DNA from: Bog-159 sp963785255 | GTDB taxonomy: Bacteria > Acidobacteriota > Terriglobia > Bryobacterales > Bryobacteraceae | Assembly: GCA_963785255.1 (NCBI GenBank) | Contig: CAWAUR010000007.1 | Location: 62,001-126,000 of the forward strand | Length of the DNA: 64,000 nt | Direction of reading: 5' to 3' | In this document: one piece after another, positions 49,373 to 58,068 of the stretch | How positions within the stretch are numbered: position 1 is the stretch's first letter | How the letters are laid out: every line of letters begins with the position of its first letter | The notes under the pieces: generated by a model | Databases searched by the model: none | What the model saw: only the letters and a program-made list of their open reading frames with translations | Told to the model about the DNA's origin: nothing | Translations under genes and position numbers: made by a program

Positions 49373-50734
49373 CTAGCCCGCCGTACCCGACTTTCCCCTG
49401 CTCAACCCCAGCGCGCGAATCCGCTTATGCAAGTTAGTCCGCTCCATCCCCAACGCCCGCGCCGCCCCGGACACATTCCAATTGGCCTCCTCCAGCGCGC
49501 GCAGAATATGATCCCGCTCGGCCGATTCGCGCGCCTCCTGCACGCTGGAACGCGGCCCCGAATCGCGCTGCACGCGGATCTCCACCGGGACGGCGTCGCG
49601 CGTCAAGCGCTCGCCCGGCGTCAGAATCGCCATGCGTTCGATGGCGTTGCGCAGCTCGCGCGCATTGCCCGGCCACGGATAGCTCTCCAATAAGGGGTAA
49701 ACCGAGTCATCGAGCTTCTTCTGCTTGAAGTTATTGCGCGCGCAGAAATCATCCAGGAAATACTCGGCGAGTAACTTGATATCCTGCGGCCGCTCGCGAA
49801 GAGACGGCACCCGGATGGGCACCACACTTAGCCGGTAATATAAGTCCTCGCGAAACTTACCTTGCTGCACCAGCGCACTTAGATCGCGATTGGTCGCCGA
49901 AATCACGCGCACGGCTACGCGGATGATCTGTTCTCCCCCAACCCGATGAAATTCGCCTTCCTGCAGCACGCGCAGCAGCTTGGCTTGCGATGCGCCGTGC
50001 AGGTCGCCAACCTCGTCGAGGAAAATCGTGCCGCTATCGGCCAGCTCGAACTTGCCGCGGCGCGCGCCAGTAGCCCCGGTGAACGCGCCCTTCTCGTGGC
50101 CGAACAGTTCGCTCTCGATCAGCTCGGTGGGAATGGCCGCGCAATTCACCTTCACGAACGGTCCAGCGGCGAACGGGCTTTTCTGATGGATGTGCGCCGC
50201 CAACAGTTCCTTGCCCGTGCCGGACTCGCCGATCAGCAGGACGCGGGCATCCGAGCGCGCCGCCATGCTGGCCTGCTCCACGGCGCGCTGGAACGCGGGG
50301 CTCGAGCCGATCATCTTGGGCCCCGCGCCCACCAGTTCGCGCAGACGTTCGTTTTCCGCGCGCAAGTTGGATTGATCGAGCGCATTCTTCACCGCCAGCA
50401 GCACCTTATCGCGGCTAAGCGGCTTCTCGAGAAAATCGAATGCGCCGGCGCGCGTGGCTTCCACCGCATCCGCGATGGTGCCGTGCCCCGAGATCATCAC
50501 GGCGGGCGCGGGATTGCCGTTCTGCCGCACCGACCGCAGCAGGTCGATGCCGCTGCCATCCGGCAGGCGCACGTCGAACAGAAAAGCGTCGGCGCGCTCC
50601 GCATCGGGGTGCGCACGAAATTCCTTGATGGAGCGGCACACCGAGATGCCGTAGCCTTCGCGCTCCAGAATCAGACGCAGCGAACGGCCGATATTTTCTT
50701 CGTCATCCACGATCAGAATGCGCTTGGATGCCAT
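49373..50734 (-). CDS. NtrC-family sigma-54 response regulator (NtrX-like)
   Basis: 453 residues. Receiver domain with phosphoacceptor D54 (FLFDVRLPDGSG) and K104 (FLEKPLSRDK); AAA+ domain with Walker A GESGTGKE (169-176), the sigma-54 contact GAFTGA (216-221) and Walker B IFLDEVGDL; C-terminal Fis-like HTH (NWNVSGAARALGMERTNLHK). It activates sigma-54 promoters when phosphorylated by the kinase encoded just upstream, which it overlaps by 32 bases. The HTH-coding end exists in a second copy at 48522-48815. Confidence 0.92.
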   Translation of the reverse strand: MASKRILIVDDEENIGRSLRLILEREGYGISVCRSIKEFRAHPDAERADAFLFDVRLPDGSGIDLLRSVRQNGNPAPAVMISGHGTIADAVEATRAGAFDFLEKPLSRDKVLLAVKNALDQSNLRAENERLRELVGAGPKMIGSSPAFQRAVEQASMAARSDARVLLIGESGTGKELLAAHIHQKSPFAAGPFVKVNCAAIPTELIESELFGHEKGAFTGATGARRGKFELADSGTIFLDEVGDLHGASQAKLLRVLQEGEFHRVGGEQIIRVAVRVISATNRDLSALVQQGKFREDLYYRLSVVPIRVPSLRERPQDIKLLAEYFLDDFCARNNFKQKKLDDSVYPLLESYPWPGNARELRNAIERMAILTPGERLTRDAVPVEIRVQRDSGPRSSVQEARESAERDHILRALEEANWNVSGAARALGMERTNLHKRIRALGLSRGKSGTAG

Positions 50735-52118
50735 TGGATTCGACGGGCAGCAGCACGCGAAACGCGGCGCCGCCCAGTTCTCCTTTCACCAGCACGATGT
50801 CGCCGCCCGTCAGCAGGGCGCCTTTACGCGAAATGGAAAGCCCCAGCCCCATGCCGCCCTTCTTGAACGAAATGGCGGGCTGAAACAAAGTCTGCCGCAT
50901 TTGTTCGCTGAGTCCGGGACCCGAGTCGTGCACTTCCACCAGCGCGTGACCGTTCTGCACCGCCGTAATGCCCAGGATGCGGCCGCCATCGCCCGCGGCT
51001 TCGGCGGCGTTTTCCAGCAGATTGGTCAGGATGCCCTTCACCAGATCCTGATCGGCCAATGCCATGGGATGCGCCGCATCCAGCCGCAAATCGTAAGTCA
51101 CCTCGGGATGGCCGGTCTTCAAGAACGCCACACGCTCTTCGAGCAGCGCGTTCAGATCCAGCGGCACGGGCAGCACCGGAGGCTCGGCGGCGAATTGCGA
51201 AAACGCGCGAATACGGCGTTCCAGGCTCTCCACCTCTTCCACCACGATCTGGGCGGCTTGCGCCACGAACGCGTCGTCCCGGTCGCCGTAACGCGCCAGC
51301 ATTTCTTCCACGGTCAAGCGGATGGGCGTCAGCGAGTTCTTCACTTCATGCGCCATCTTGCGCGCCAGCGTGCGCCAACTGGCCATTTGCGTCAGGTAAA
51401 CCATGCGCTCGGTGGAGCGCTGCAACCGCTCCGCCATCTCGTTGAAGGCGCGAATGGCGCGGCCGGTCTCGTCGTCATTGCGCGCTTCCACGCGCGTGGT
51501 AAGATCGCCCGCCGCGAATTGCGAAAGGCCCGCCGTGAGCTGCTGAATGGGCTGGCTGATGCGATGCGCCAGATAGACCAGCAGCACCAGCGAAACGATC
51601 CAGACGGAGGCGGCCAGCAGCAGCCAGGTATACGTGAACCCGCGCAACAGATCGCGCGACTCGCGTTTCTCCACAATCTCGCGGGCCGAACGAATCTCGC
51701 GCGCCAGGCGATCCATCGCCACGCCTCCCAGGCTGGTGGACCATTGCCATACGTCGGCGCCGCGGCGCGCCATATAATCGATGCGGTCGCCATCCTGGCC
51801 GGAGCGAAAAAAACCTTCCCCGTCGCCGCTAGCGAAGAAGTTCCGCACCGGCGCGGGCCATTGCGCCTGCGCGGCCGCGGCGAAACGCACAGGCTGCGCG
51901 CGACCGGAGAGCGCATCGTTCTTCAGCGAGTCACAGGCGCGCTGGTACAGCTCTTTGCCGGTTCTTTGCAGCGAGCGCGAAAGCCGGTCCAACTCGCCGG
52001 TGGAAGCGTAGCTCAGGCTGCGATCGAGCAGCGAGGTGGTAATCCAGAGCGTAGCGGCCAGCGGAACCAGAGTAGCCGCCAGAAAGATCCCGATCAGTCT
52101 GTTGCGCAGCCGGTTCAC
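50703..52118 (-). CDS. NtrY-like membrane sensor histidine kinase
   Basis: 471 residues from a GTG at 52118. Two membrane helices (LIGIFLAATLVPLAATLWIT near 10-30; TWLLLAASVWIVSLVLLVYL near 190-210) enclose a periplasmic sensor domain. A HAMP domain follows (ISQPIQQLTAGLSQFAAGDL), then the H-box MAHEVKNSLTPIRLTVEEML with the phosphorylated His, the N box NLLENAAEA and the G boxes DSGPGLSEQ and KGGMGLGLSISR. Longer upstream frames are out of keeping with the family. GTGA overlap with DUF4390 upstream and 32-base overlap with the regulator downstream mark one operon. Confidence 0.9.
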   Translation of the reverse strand: MNRLRNRLIGIFLAATLVPLAATLWITTSLLDRSLSYASTGELDRLSRSLQRTGKELYQRACDSLKNDALSGRAQPVRFAAAAQAQWPAPVRNFFASGDGEGFFRSGQDGDRIDYMARRGADVWQWSTSLGGVAMDRLAREIRSAREIVEKRESRDLLRGFTYTWLLLAASVWIVSLVLLVYLAHRISQPIQQLTAGLSQFAAGDLTTRVEARNDDETGRAIRAFNEMAERLQRSTERMVYLTQMASWRTLARKMAHEVKNSLTPIRLTVEEMLARYGDRDDAFVAQAAQIVVEEVESLERRIRAFSQFAAEPPVLPVPLDLNALLEERVAFLKTGHPEVTYDLRLDAAHPMALADQDLVKGILTNLLENAAEAAGDGGRILGITAVQNGHALVEVHDSGPGLSEQMRQTLFQPAISFKKGGMGLGLSISRKGALLTGGDIVLVKGELGGAAFRVLLPVESNGIQAHSDRG

Positions 52119-52780
52119 AATGCTCGCGCGGCGCGGCCTATCAGTCTCTTCAGATCGCCCAGGCGCAACGGACCGGCGTCCGCGGTCCAATGCGGCTGTT
52201 CGTCGCGCGGCCGGCGGCTGAAGATCTCGATCAGGCGGGTCAAATTCAAGCCCGATTCGCCCATCACCGCGGCTTCGTCCTTGGGCTCGGCCGCGCGCAG
52301 TTCGAAGCGCAACCAGAATGGACGATCCTGCGGCAGACCCGTAGAGCTGATGGCCACGTTGTCCAGGCACCAGGCTTCGGCCGCCGCGGCCGTCAGGTGC
52401 GAGATGGTACGTTGCCCCTCGCCCAGCTTCGTGATTGAGAATTTCTCTTCCCACAGATCGTAGCTGAATACGAAACGGTCAGGAATGCGCCGGAAGCTGG
52501 TGGCAAAATGATCGGTGGTGAGCGTCAACTGCGTCAGGAACACCACCGACGCGCCGTCTTTCAGCCGGTCAAGCGGCTTGCCGGCCAGGAAATGTACTTG
52601 CGGCGCAGCCACATGCAGGTCGTCGCCGTCCCAGGTGACCGTCAGACTCTCGGCCCCCGCAAGATTGGATAGAGGAATAGCCACACTGGCCAGAAGCCAG
52701 CGCCGGCGGCTTATCTTAACCGCTTCCTTACGGTCGCGGCTCGGTTTGGCCGCTGCCATCAGTCTGTCCGTCTCGCTCAA
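52115..52780 (-). CDS. DUF4390-like exported protein
   Basis: 221 residues. A basic stretch and hydrophobic run (RRRWLLASVAIPLSNLAGAE) form a signal peptide. The body, LKDGASVVFLTQLTLTTDHF, RRIPDRFVFSYDLWEEKFSI, TKLGEGQRTISHLTAAAAEA and FWLRFELRA, matches DUF4390, usually encoded next to NtrY-like kinases; a periplasmic role with that sensor is plausible. The first ~22 residues include KPSRDRKEAVK, which is encoded by a GAGCCGCGAC-family repeat (52719-52745), so the true start could lie inside or beyond it. Confidence 0.7.
   Translation of the reverse strand: MSETDRLMAAAKPSRDRKEAVKISRRRWLLASVAIPLSNLAGAESLTVTWDGDDLHVAAPQVHFLAGKPLDRLKDGASVVFLTQLTLTTDHFATSFRRIPDRFVFSYDLWEEKFSITKLGEGQRTISHLTAAAAEAWCLDNVAISSTGLPQDRPFWLRFELRAAEPKDEAAVMGESGLNLTRLIEIFSRRPRDEQPHWTADAGPLRLGDLKRLIGRAARAL
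52719..52745. repeat. GAGCCGCGAC-family repeat arm inside the DUF4390 gene
   Basis: ACCGCTTCCTTACGGTCGCG then GCTCGGT matches one arm of the inverted repeats at 34946 and 41893 with two changes, and lies in the 5' coding region. Confidence 0.7.
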
Positions 52781-52802
52781 GATTGCGTTTTGCTTGCGCC
52801 AA

Positions 52803-54056
52803 TCAATAGTTCATGCCCACCATGAAGACCGGTTCGATATGGCCTTCGCGGACCGGAAACGCCAGCGCGGCGTATGTATTGTTCTGCCGGATTCCTATGC
52901 CCAGCGAATGCCGCAGAACCGCCGTCTGTCCCTGATCCCATATTGCGCCACAATCGTAGAAAACGTCGAAGAGCCGGTACCGGTACTCCAGCGTGTTGTG
53001 CACCAGCCGATTGCCGCCTAGCGGATCGAGCTCAAAAGCGTTCCACCCGCGGAGCATGGTGCTGTTACCTAGTATAAACCGTTCGTAGAGCGGCGCCTGT
53101 CCCGTAATGGCGCCCGCCGTGACATCGTCCAGAATCTGATTACGTCCCCATGAATAGGCGTATTGCACATCTCCCAGGTGACGCGCATACGCGAAATCGC
53201 TGCCGAGAATATTGGTGGCCGCCCGCAGGCTGTAACCTGCGTCCCACTCTTGCTGATTGGCCGAGGAGCCTTCCACGCGGCGATGATAGCGCAGAGTAGT
53301 CACCATCGCGTTGGCGGACTCCGTCCGGGCGGCCGGAAACTGGGTTTGAAATCGCTCAAAACTGGCGCCCACCGAGAGGTTGACCACTCCCGGCGATCCT
53401 TTGGCGAGCACGAACGTCATCAGCGGTTCGATATTGTCGCGGTTCCGGTAGATTCCCGAGGTATCGTTCGTCGCTCCCGGTTGATCGATGGCATTTACGG
53501 TGGCTTGGCTCCACTCGTCGCGATAACTTTCGAAATCCACACGAAAGCGGATGCGGTCGCTCTCCAGGCGCTTATCTTCATAGCGGGCCATGAAGCCGGT
53601 GTAGCGCTCCGCCAGATCGTCGCCATCGCTGACCGCGCCCAGGGTAAATGCCTGCCACCCCACTGTAGCGGTTCCTGTGACGAGCCCACTGAAGCCGCCA
53701 TCGGTGCGATAAACCAGCTTGGGAACGGAAGCTTCGAACTTAGCCGGTGTGCCGCGTACCTCGAATACCACGCGCACATGCTCGGGCGTGCGGCCGCGCA
53801 GCAGGCGATGAGTTACCGCGCGTACATGCAACTCACGGCGGATGCGGGTGGCCAGATCGTCCAGCGCCGAAGGATTCAGTTTGGCGCCCACCAGGCGCGA
53901 AAGTTCGCTGCGCAATCCCGTGCTGATGCCGGAATTGTCGCCGGCCACGTCTACGCTCTCCACCGTGTAACGTGTATTTACGTTGATATCCTGTTCCGGA
54001 CTGCCGGCCACGAGCAGGCTGCACCACACCATCGAGGCTAGCCAGGCGAATCTCAT
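52803..54056 (-). CDS. BamA/TamA-type outer-membrane beta-barrel protein
   Basis: 417 residues from the ATG at 54056 (signal peptide FAWLASMVWCSLLVAG). About 40-125 resembles one POTRA domain (YTVESVDVAGDNSGISTGLR, LSRLVGAKLNPSALDDLATR). The barrel follows: alternating strands through RYHRRVEGSSANQQEWDAGY, the conserved RGW-containing LGNSTMLRGWNAFELDPLGG (BamA L6-like R-G-[WY] motif), YRYRLFDVFYDCGAIWDQGQ, and a C-terminal VFMVGMNY ending in an aromatic. With one POTRA it is smaller than BamA, more like TamA/ShlB-type translocators. No partner is identifiable. Confidence 0.78.
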   Translation of the reverse strand: MRFAWLASMVWCSLLVAGSPEQDINVNTRYTVESVDVAGDNSGISTGLRSELSRLVGAKLNPSALDDLATRIRRELHVRAVTHRLLRGRTPEHVRVVFEVRGTPAKFEASVPKLVYRTDGGFSGLVTGTATVGWQAFTLGAVSDGDDLAERYTGFMARYEDKRLESDRIRFRVDFESYRDEWSQATVNAIDQPGATNDTSGIYRNRDNIEPLMTFVLAKGSPGVVNLSVGASFERFQTQFPAARTESANAMVTTLRYHRRVEGSSANQQEWDAGYSLRAATNILGSDFAYARHLGDVQYAYSWGRNQILDDVTAGAITGQAPLYERFILGNSTMLRGWNAFELDPLGGNRLVHNTLEYRYRLFDVFYDCGAIWDQGQTAVLRHSLGIGIRQNNTYAALAFPVREGHIEPVFMVGMNY

Positions 54057-54215
54057 GCGCGCGAGCGATGCAGGTGGTTGGCCAAAAGGAAACTGCTGAA
54101 ATGGAAGAACATAAATGAATGCGGGCTGTGCTTGTTCTTCACAGGTGTGTGAGGACCACTGGGGAGGCCCGTGCACGCGGGGCCACCGCTCTAAAATAAT
54201 GCTGCAGGCCAAACG

Positions 54216-54590
54216 CTACAGGGCTTTGGCCAGTTCCGCGCCGAACGCGGTCTTGGGAGATGCATCCTTGCCGCGACGGGGCTTGCGTCCGTTGCGTTGC
54301 TGCTGGGGACGATCCACGGCCGGTTTGGCGTCTTTGCCCTTGGAAGGCTGCGCCGGATTCGCTCTTAACAGCCGGTCTTCCAGGGGCGCCCGATCGAAAC
54401 GGCGGATAATCGCCTGCATCTCGTCGGCGGTAGGCGCTTCCACAAATGCGAAGCCCTTGGATTCTTGTGTTTCGTGGTTGCGGATGACTTTAACCGAATC
54501 CGCGACCAGATTCTCGGCGGTCAGCCAGGCTTTAATATCGTCGGCGGTAACCCACGTGGGCAGGTTGCCTAGAAAAACAGTGAAATTCAT
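54216..54590 (-). CDS. RRM-type RNA-binding protein
   Basis: 124 residues. RNP2 is VFLGNLP near residue 5, RNP1 is KGFAFVEA near 45-52, within one RRM (residues 1-80). The C-terminal ~45 residues are a basic, disordered tail (RNGRKPRRGKDASP). Single-RRM proteins of this size occur in Cyanobacteria and Acidobacteria and bind RNA; its targets are unknown. The gene is isolated, and 54591-54805 beyond it shows nothing. Confidence 0.85.
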   Translation of the reverse strand: MNFTVFLGNLPTWVTADDIKAWLTAENLVADSVKVIRNHETQESKGFAFVEAPTADEMQAIIRRFDRAPLEDRLLRANPAQPSKGKDAKPAVDRPQQQRNGRKPRRGKDASPKTAFGAELAKAL

Positions 54591-54805
54591 TCAGTGATTG
54601 TTAGCTCCGTTGGATGGATTTGTGGCACTTCAAGGGAAGGATTCCGCTCTGCCATCTCGATAGTATCAGAACCGCATGGTGGAGCGCAAACCAATTAACA
54701 CCAGATGTCAAGGCAAAGTAGAAATGTCCCCTTTTCCCAGCGCCCCGCGAGGCGTGTGTTGGCGTCGGGTTGCCGGTGAAGCGGAGACGCGGCATCATAG
54801 GCCGT

Positions 54806-56134
54806 TCATTGGACCGCGAACGTGCCCGGTGAGGCGGCGGTTCCCTTCATATTGGTGAGAGTCACCGGACCGGTAGTCGCGGCAGACGGCACGGTGGCCG
54901 ATACAAATCGCCCGCTAATGTTGCTGAACGCGGCAGCGGGCACGCCGTTGAAAGACACCGCCGTGACACCCAACAATTGCTTACCCCAGATCGTGACTAC
55001 GGTCCCCACCGAACCGCTGGATGGAAACAGGCTGGCGATGTGGGGTTTCGGCGGGGGCAGTCCCAGGTCCCACACCCACACTCCGCCGCCGTTTCCATAG
55101 AACTTGCCGTCGCTCGCTTGCGTCATCGCGCAAGGGCAGCTCTCCGATGAGCCGCCGATCCTCTGGAGCGCGGCGTACTTGCCATCGAGGGTGAGCCGGA
55201 ACAGCGTGCTGGGAGGGCCTAGTTGCGGTTCGGCGTTCGCCACGCCGTACAGGTTGCCATCGTCCGCTTCCACCAGGAAATTGGGAGCTCCCGTTGGCAG
55301 GTGTTCGAACTCTTTGAGCACCTTATATCCGCTGCCGTCGAGCGAGAGTTCGAAGATGGCGCCGGCGCGGTTGGCGCCGCCCACCGCTGCCGTGCCGTAG
55401 AGGCTTCCGTTGCTGGCCTGGATCAGAGTGTCGCCAAAGCCCCCAGGCGGTTCGTTAGCTTGCCCGTCCGGATAGGTCACCAGGATCCTGCAGTCGCCGT
55501 GCGGAGTCATGCGGTAGACCGAGGCGCTCTTATGTGTGCCACCCAGCGTGGAAATACCGTAAAAGTTGCCATCGGAAGCCAGGACCGGCAGGACGTAAGG
55601 GAGTTCCTGAGGGAAGGTGTGCAGAGTTGTGAGCGCGCCCGCCAGGCTCATGGAAGAGAGCGTGCTTTGGCCGGTCGCCATCGCCACGCCGTACAGATTG
55701 CGATCCGGCGTCGCCACAGAGAGACCCGGGGGGTGAACGTTGCCGTAGTAGTACTGGAAATTGCCGCCAATGTCGAAGCTGAAGCTGAAATAAGCCTGCC
55801 TGGTGGACGCCGCGCCGTAGAAGCGGCCGTTGACGGCCTGGGATAAGCCGGGAAAGGTACCGTCGGCCTGAAGTTGGCCGAGTGCCGTGACGACGCCCGC
55901 GCTGGTGATCAGGATCACTCCCGCGGCATCGTTTACCGAGACGAAGTTGCCGGGTGAAACCTCGGTCAGCGGCCCCGGATCAGTGGCTGGCCCGCCGTAG
56001 GCGCTAAGTATAGTCACCTTGCCCCGGTTGATCGAGGTGGGGGCCAGGGGGGCTTGAGCCCGTGCGCCAACTATGCCGAGCACGAGCGGCAGAACCACTC
56101 GAATGTGCCTCGGTGCTGATGTATCCTTCGACAT
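54806..56134 (-). CDS. Secreted propeller protein with a C-terminal IPT/TIG domain
   Basis: 442 residues. The ATG at 56134 (MSKDTSAPRH) has a strong SD, GGGGAGG, five bases upstream. A signal peptide (VVLPLVLGIVGARAQAP) is followed by GloVer-like propeller repeats (ATPDRNLYGVAMATGQS, LASDGNFYGISTLGGTHKSA, LIQASNGSLYGTAAVGGANR, VEADDGNLYGVANAE, TQASDGKFYGNGGGV). The C-terminal ~80 residues form an IPT/TIG domain (PHIASLFPSSGSVGTVVTIW, GKQLLGVTAVSFNGVPAAAF). A surface protein, function unknown. Confidence 0.78.
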   Translation of the reverse strand: MSKDTSAPRHIRVVLPLVLGIVGARAQAPLAPTSINRGKVTILSAYGGPATDPGPLTEVSPGNFVSVNDAAGVILITSAGVVTALGQLQADGTFPGLSQAVNGRFYGAASTRQAYFSFSFDIGGNFQYYYGNVHPPGLSVATPDRNLYGVAMATGQSTLSSMSLAGALTTLHTFPQELPYVLPVLASDGNFYGISTLGGTHKSASVYRMTPHGDCRILVTYPDGQANEPPGGFGDTLIQASNGSLYGTAAVGGANRAGAIFELSLDGSGYKVLKEFEHLPTGAPNFLVEADDGNLYGVANAEPQLGPPSTLFRLTLDGKYAALQRIGGSSESCPCAMTQASDGKFYGNGGGVWVWDLGLPPPKPHIASLFPSSGSVGTVVTIWGKQLLGVTAVSFNGVPAAAFSNISGRFVSATVPSAATTGPVTLTNMKGTAASPGTFAVQ

Positions 56135-56162
56135 AAGGTACCTCCCCATGACGGAGTCGCAA

Positions 56163-56660
56163 CTACCTGTAAACAATCACACCCATACGGGCAACCGTGA
56201 TCACCCACACGCAACAAGCCACCACGTAGAGCCTGTTCGCCCAGCCATCCACCGCAATTACCCCAGGAGGCATTTGATTTAAATACGAGCTCATATGAGC
56301 GCCCGCATGATGGAGCGTGACAATCAGAATAACCATTGCCGCGACGAACAGCGCCAAACGGATCCAGATCAGGTTAGCGCCCGCGGCAAAAACTCACACC
56401 GATTTACAACGCCGCTACCGGCCTGGTGGGAACGCCGCTAGCGCCCGCCAGATCGTGCAATGGATGATTGATATCGAATACGGATGGCGCGGCTTTCCAT
56501 TTGCGGCGAAACCGCGACGCCTAGCGCCCAGTTACTCAACGCCCACGCGCCGAACATCAACGAAAGGACCCACGCATGCCGTCCGTTCGCGTATTCGCGC
56601 ACTACGCACCACGAGGCATGCAAGCCGCGAGCAGCAGAATAGCCGCGGCGGCCGCTCCCA
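56163..56660 (-). pseudogene. DUF998-like membrane-protein remnant
   Basis: The minus strand carries family-like pieces in different frames: EYANGRHAWVLSLMFGAWAL and SNWALGVAVSP (around 56520-56600), then after stops RLALFVAAMVILIVTLHHAG and GWANRLYVVACCVWVITVAR (56163-56360). The order and the hydrophobic pattern match DUF998 integral membrane proteins. The frame changes make it nonfunctional as a whole; a 64-residue two-helix product from 56357 is possible. Confidence 0.5.
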
Positions 56661-56714
56661 CCGCTACACGCGCAGCCGGCGCCGAGACTCTTGATCGAGT
56701 GCCGGGCCTGAGGA

Positions 56715-57179
56715 TTAGATCATGCCTTCCAGCCGCACGTAACTCGCTTCCATGCCATACTCCATGCCGCTCGCCAGCATGGCCGCCCGCGTTTGCGTAT
56801 CGGGCAGAGTCATGCGAATTGTCATCAGCGTGCCTGCGCCGTCCGGGTCGAACCGCGTCTCTACATGGTTATCGGGCGTCGGATCGGGCAAGTACATCCG
56901 CTCCACGTGCACGATCCGGCCATACGGATCCAACTCCAGATATTCGCCGGTCAGATGAAAGCCGTGCCCTTTAGTGTTCTTCCACTCATAGCGGATCTGC
57001 CCGCCCGGCCGCGCGTCGTTGATGCAAACCGGCATCGTCCATCCTTCCGGGCCGAGCAGCCATTTTTGGATCAGTTTTGGATCTGTGTGGGCACGGTACA
57101 CTGCCTCCGGGGGCGCCGCGAAGCGCCTCGTTACCACCACATGTGTATCGCCTTCGGTCGTAAGCGTCAATTTACTCAT
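56715..57179 (-). CDS. SRPBCC/AHSA1-family protein
   Basis: 154 residues from the ATG at 57179. The START-like lipid/ligand-binding fold is seen in VVVTRRFAAPPEAVYRAHTD, PKLIQKWLLGPEGWTMPVCI, IRYEWKNTKGHGFHLTGEYL and LMTIRMTLPDTQTRAAML. Such proteins are usually encoded with ArsR-type regulators, as here: the start overlaps the regulator's stop by four bases. Ligand unknown. Confidence 0.87.
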   Translation of the reverse strand: MSKLTLTTEGDTHVVVTRRFAAPPEAVYRAHTDPKLIQKWLLGPEGWTMPVCINDARPGGQIRYEWKNTKGHGFHLTGEYLELDPYGRIVHVERMYLPDPTPDNHVETRFDPDGAGTLMTIRMTLPDTQTRAAMLASGMEYGMEASYVRLEGMI

Positions 57180-57517
57180 TTGGTTTTCTTTCCTTTGTGA
57201 GGTTCCATCGCGGCCAGAACGCCATCCAGCCGGTCGTAATTTTTCTCCAAAGCCTTTCGCAGCATGGCGAGCCATTGGTCCATAGCCTGGATGCCGGCTT
57301 TTTCCAGCCTGCGAGGGCGTTTGGTGCCCTCCACGCGCCGGGATATCAGTCCCGCGGTTTCCAGAACCTTCAGGTGCTGGGAAATCGCCGGTTGTGTCAT
57401 TTCGAACGGTTCCGCCAGTTCCATCACGGTCGCTTCGCCTAAAGCCAGACGAGCCAGGATCGCCCGGCGGGTGGGGTCGGCCAACGCGGAGAAGGCGGCA
57501 TCCAGATCCAAGATCAT
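57176..57517 (-). CDS. ArsR-family regulator
   Basis: 113 residues. The winged-helix domain is plain: AFSALADPTRRAILARLALG, EATVMELAEPFEMTQPAISQ, HLKVLETAGLISRRVEGTKR. No metal-binding Cys cluster is seen, so it probably belongs to the metal-independent group paired with SRPBCC proteins. Starts at the ATG at 57517, downstream of a perfect palindrome at 57536-57551, and overlaps the SRPBCC start (ATGA). Confidence 0.88.
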   Translation of the reverse strand: MILDLDAAFSALADPTRRAILARLALGEATVMELAEPFEMTQPAISQHLKVLETAGLISRRVEGTKRPRRLEKAGIQAMDQWLAMLRKALEKNYDRLDGVLAAMEPHKGKKTK

Positions 57518-57535
57518 ATATCATCTATAGCTTAT

Positions 57536-57551
57536 ATAAGTAATTACTTAT
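57536..57551. promoter_or_regulatory. ArsR-type palindromic operator
   Basis: ATAAGTAATTACTTAT is a perfect 16-base palindrome 19 bases upstream of the regulator start; the AT-rich stretch TATAAGCTATAGATGATAT between may hold the -10. Self-repression is likely. Confidence 0.65.
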
Positions 57552-57559
57552 TGTAAAGA

Positions 57560-57830
57560 TCTGATTGAAAAATTTTTTCGCGAGCCGCCGCGGTGCGCGG
57601 CGAAGGCAAGCTCACGCCCGAGAACATCCATTCCGCCCTGCGCGAAATCCGCGTGGCGCTGCTCGAAGCCGACGCCAACTTCCGCGTCGTCAAACAGCTC
57701 GTCGAAAATATCAAGCAGAAGGCCCTCGGCGAAGAAGTCCTGCAAGCCCTCTCGCCCTCCCAGCAGGTCATCAAAATCGTCCGCGACGAGCTGATCAAAC
57801 TTCTGGGCAGCCACGGCCACGTCCAATTGA
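57560..57830 (+). pseudogene. Partial ffh copy (N-terminal region)
   Basis: From about 57586 the sequence encodes GEGKLTPENIHSALREIRVA, LLEADANFRVVKQLVENIKQ and SQQVIKIVRDELIKLLGSHG, matching residues 18-89 of the intact ffh at 59432 (about 83% at DNA level). The preceding KNFFASRR part is in another frame and lacks the ATG region; after LGSHG the sequence diverges (57831 on). No GTPase domain exists. Intact ffh lies 1.6 kb downstream, so the two copies bracket the GloVer pseudogene. Confidence 0.8.
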
Positions 57831-58068
57831 CGGGCCACGTTGCGGATGCGCCGGGCGAGCGGGCGGCGGCTCGGCAAATCGCCAGAATAGTGGGCGGCAA
57901 CCTGACTGGGCGTATAGTGACTATGGGCGTATACTGATAAGGTGCCTGTCTCCCAAGAAAGAGGCTAAGGCGAATCGCCCCTTGCAATTCAGTTCACTCT
58001 CGCTTTGAAAAAAGGCGGCTTGGCACCGACGAAAGCACCACGGCCAAGAGACGCGGACAGGAGGATTT

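Noticed and set aside
50718..52463. 581-codon open frame on the plus strand
   Set aside because: Antisense to the NtrY-like kinase and DUF4390 genes, Arg/Gln/His-rich, no recognisable motif.
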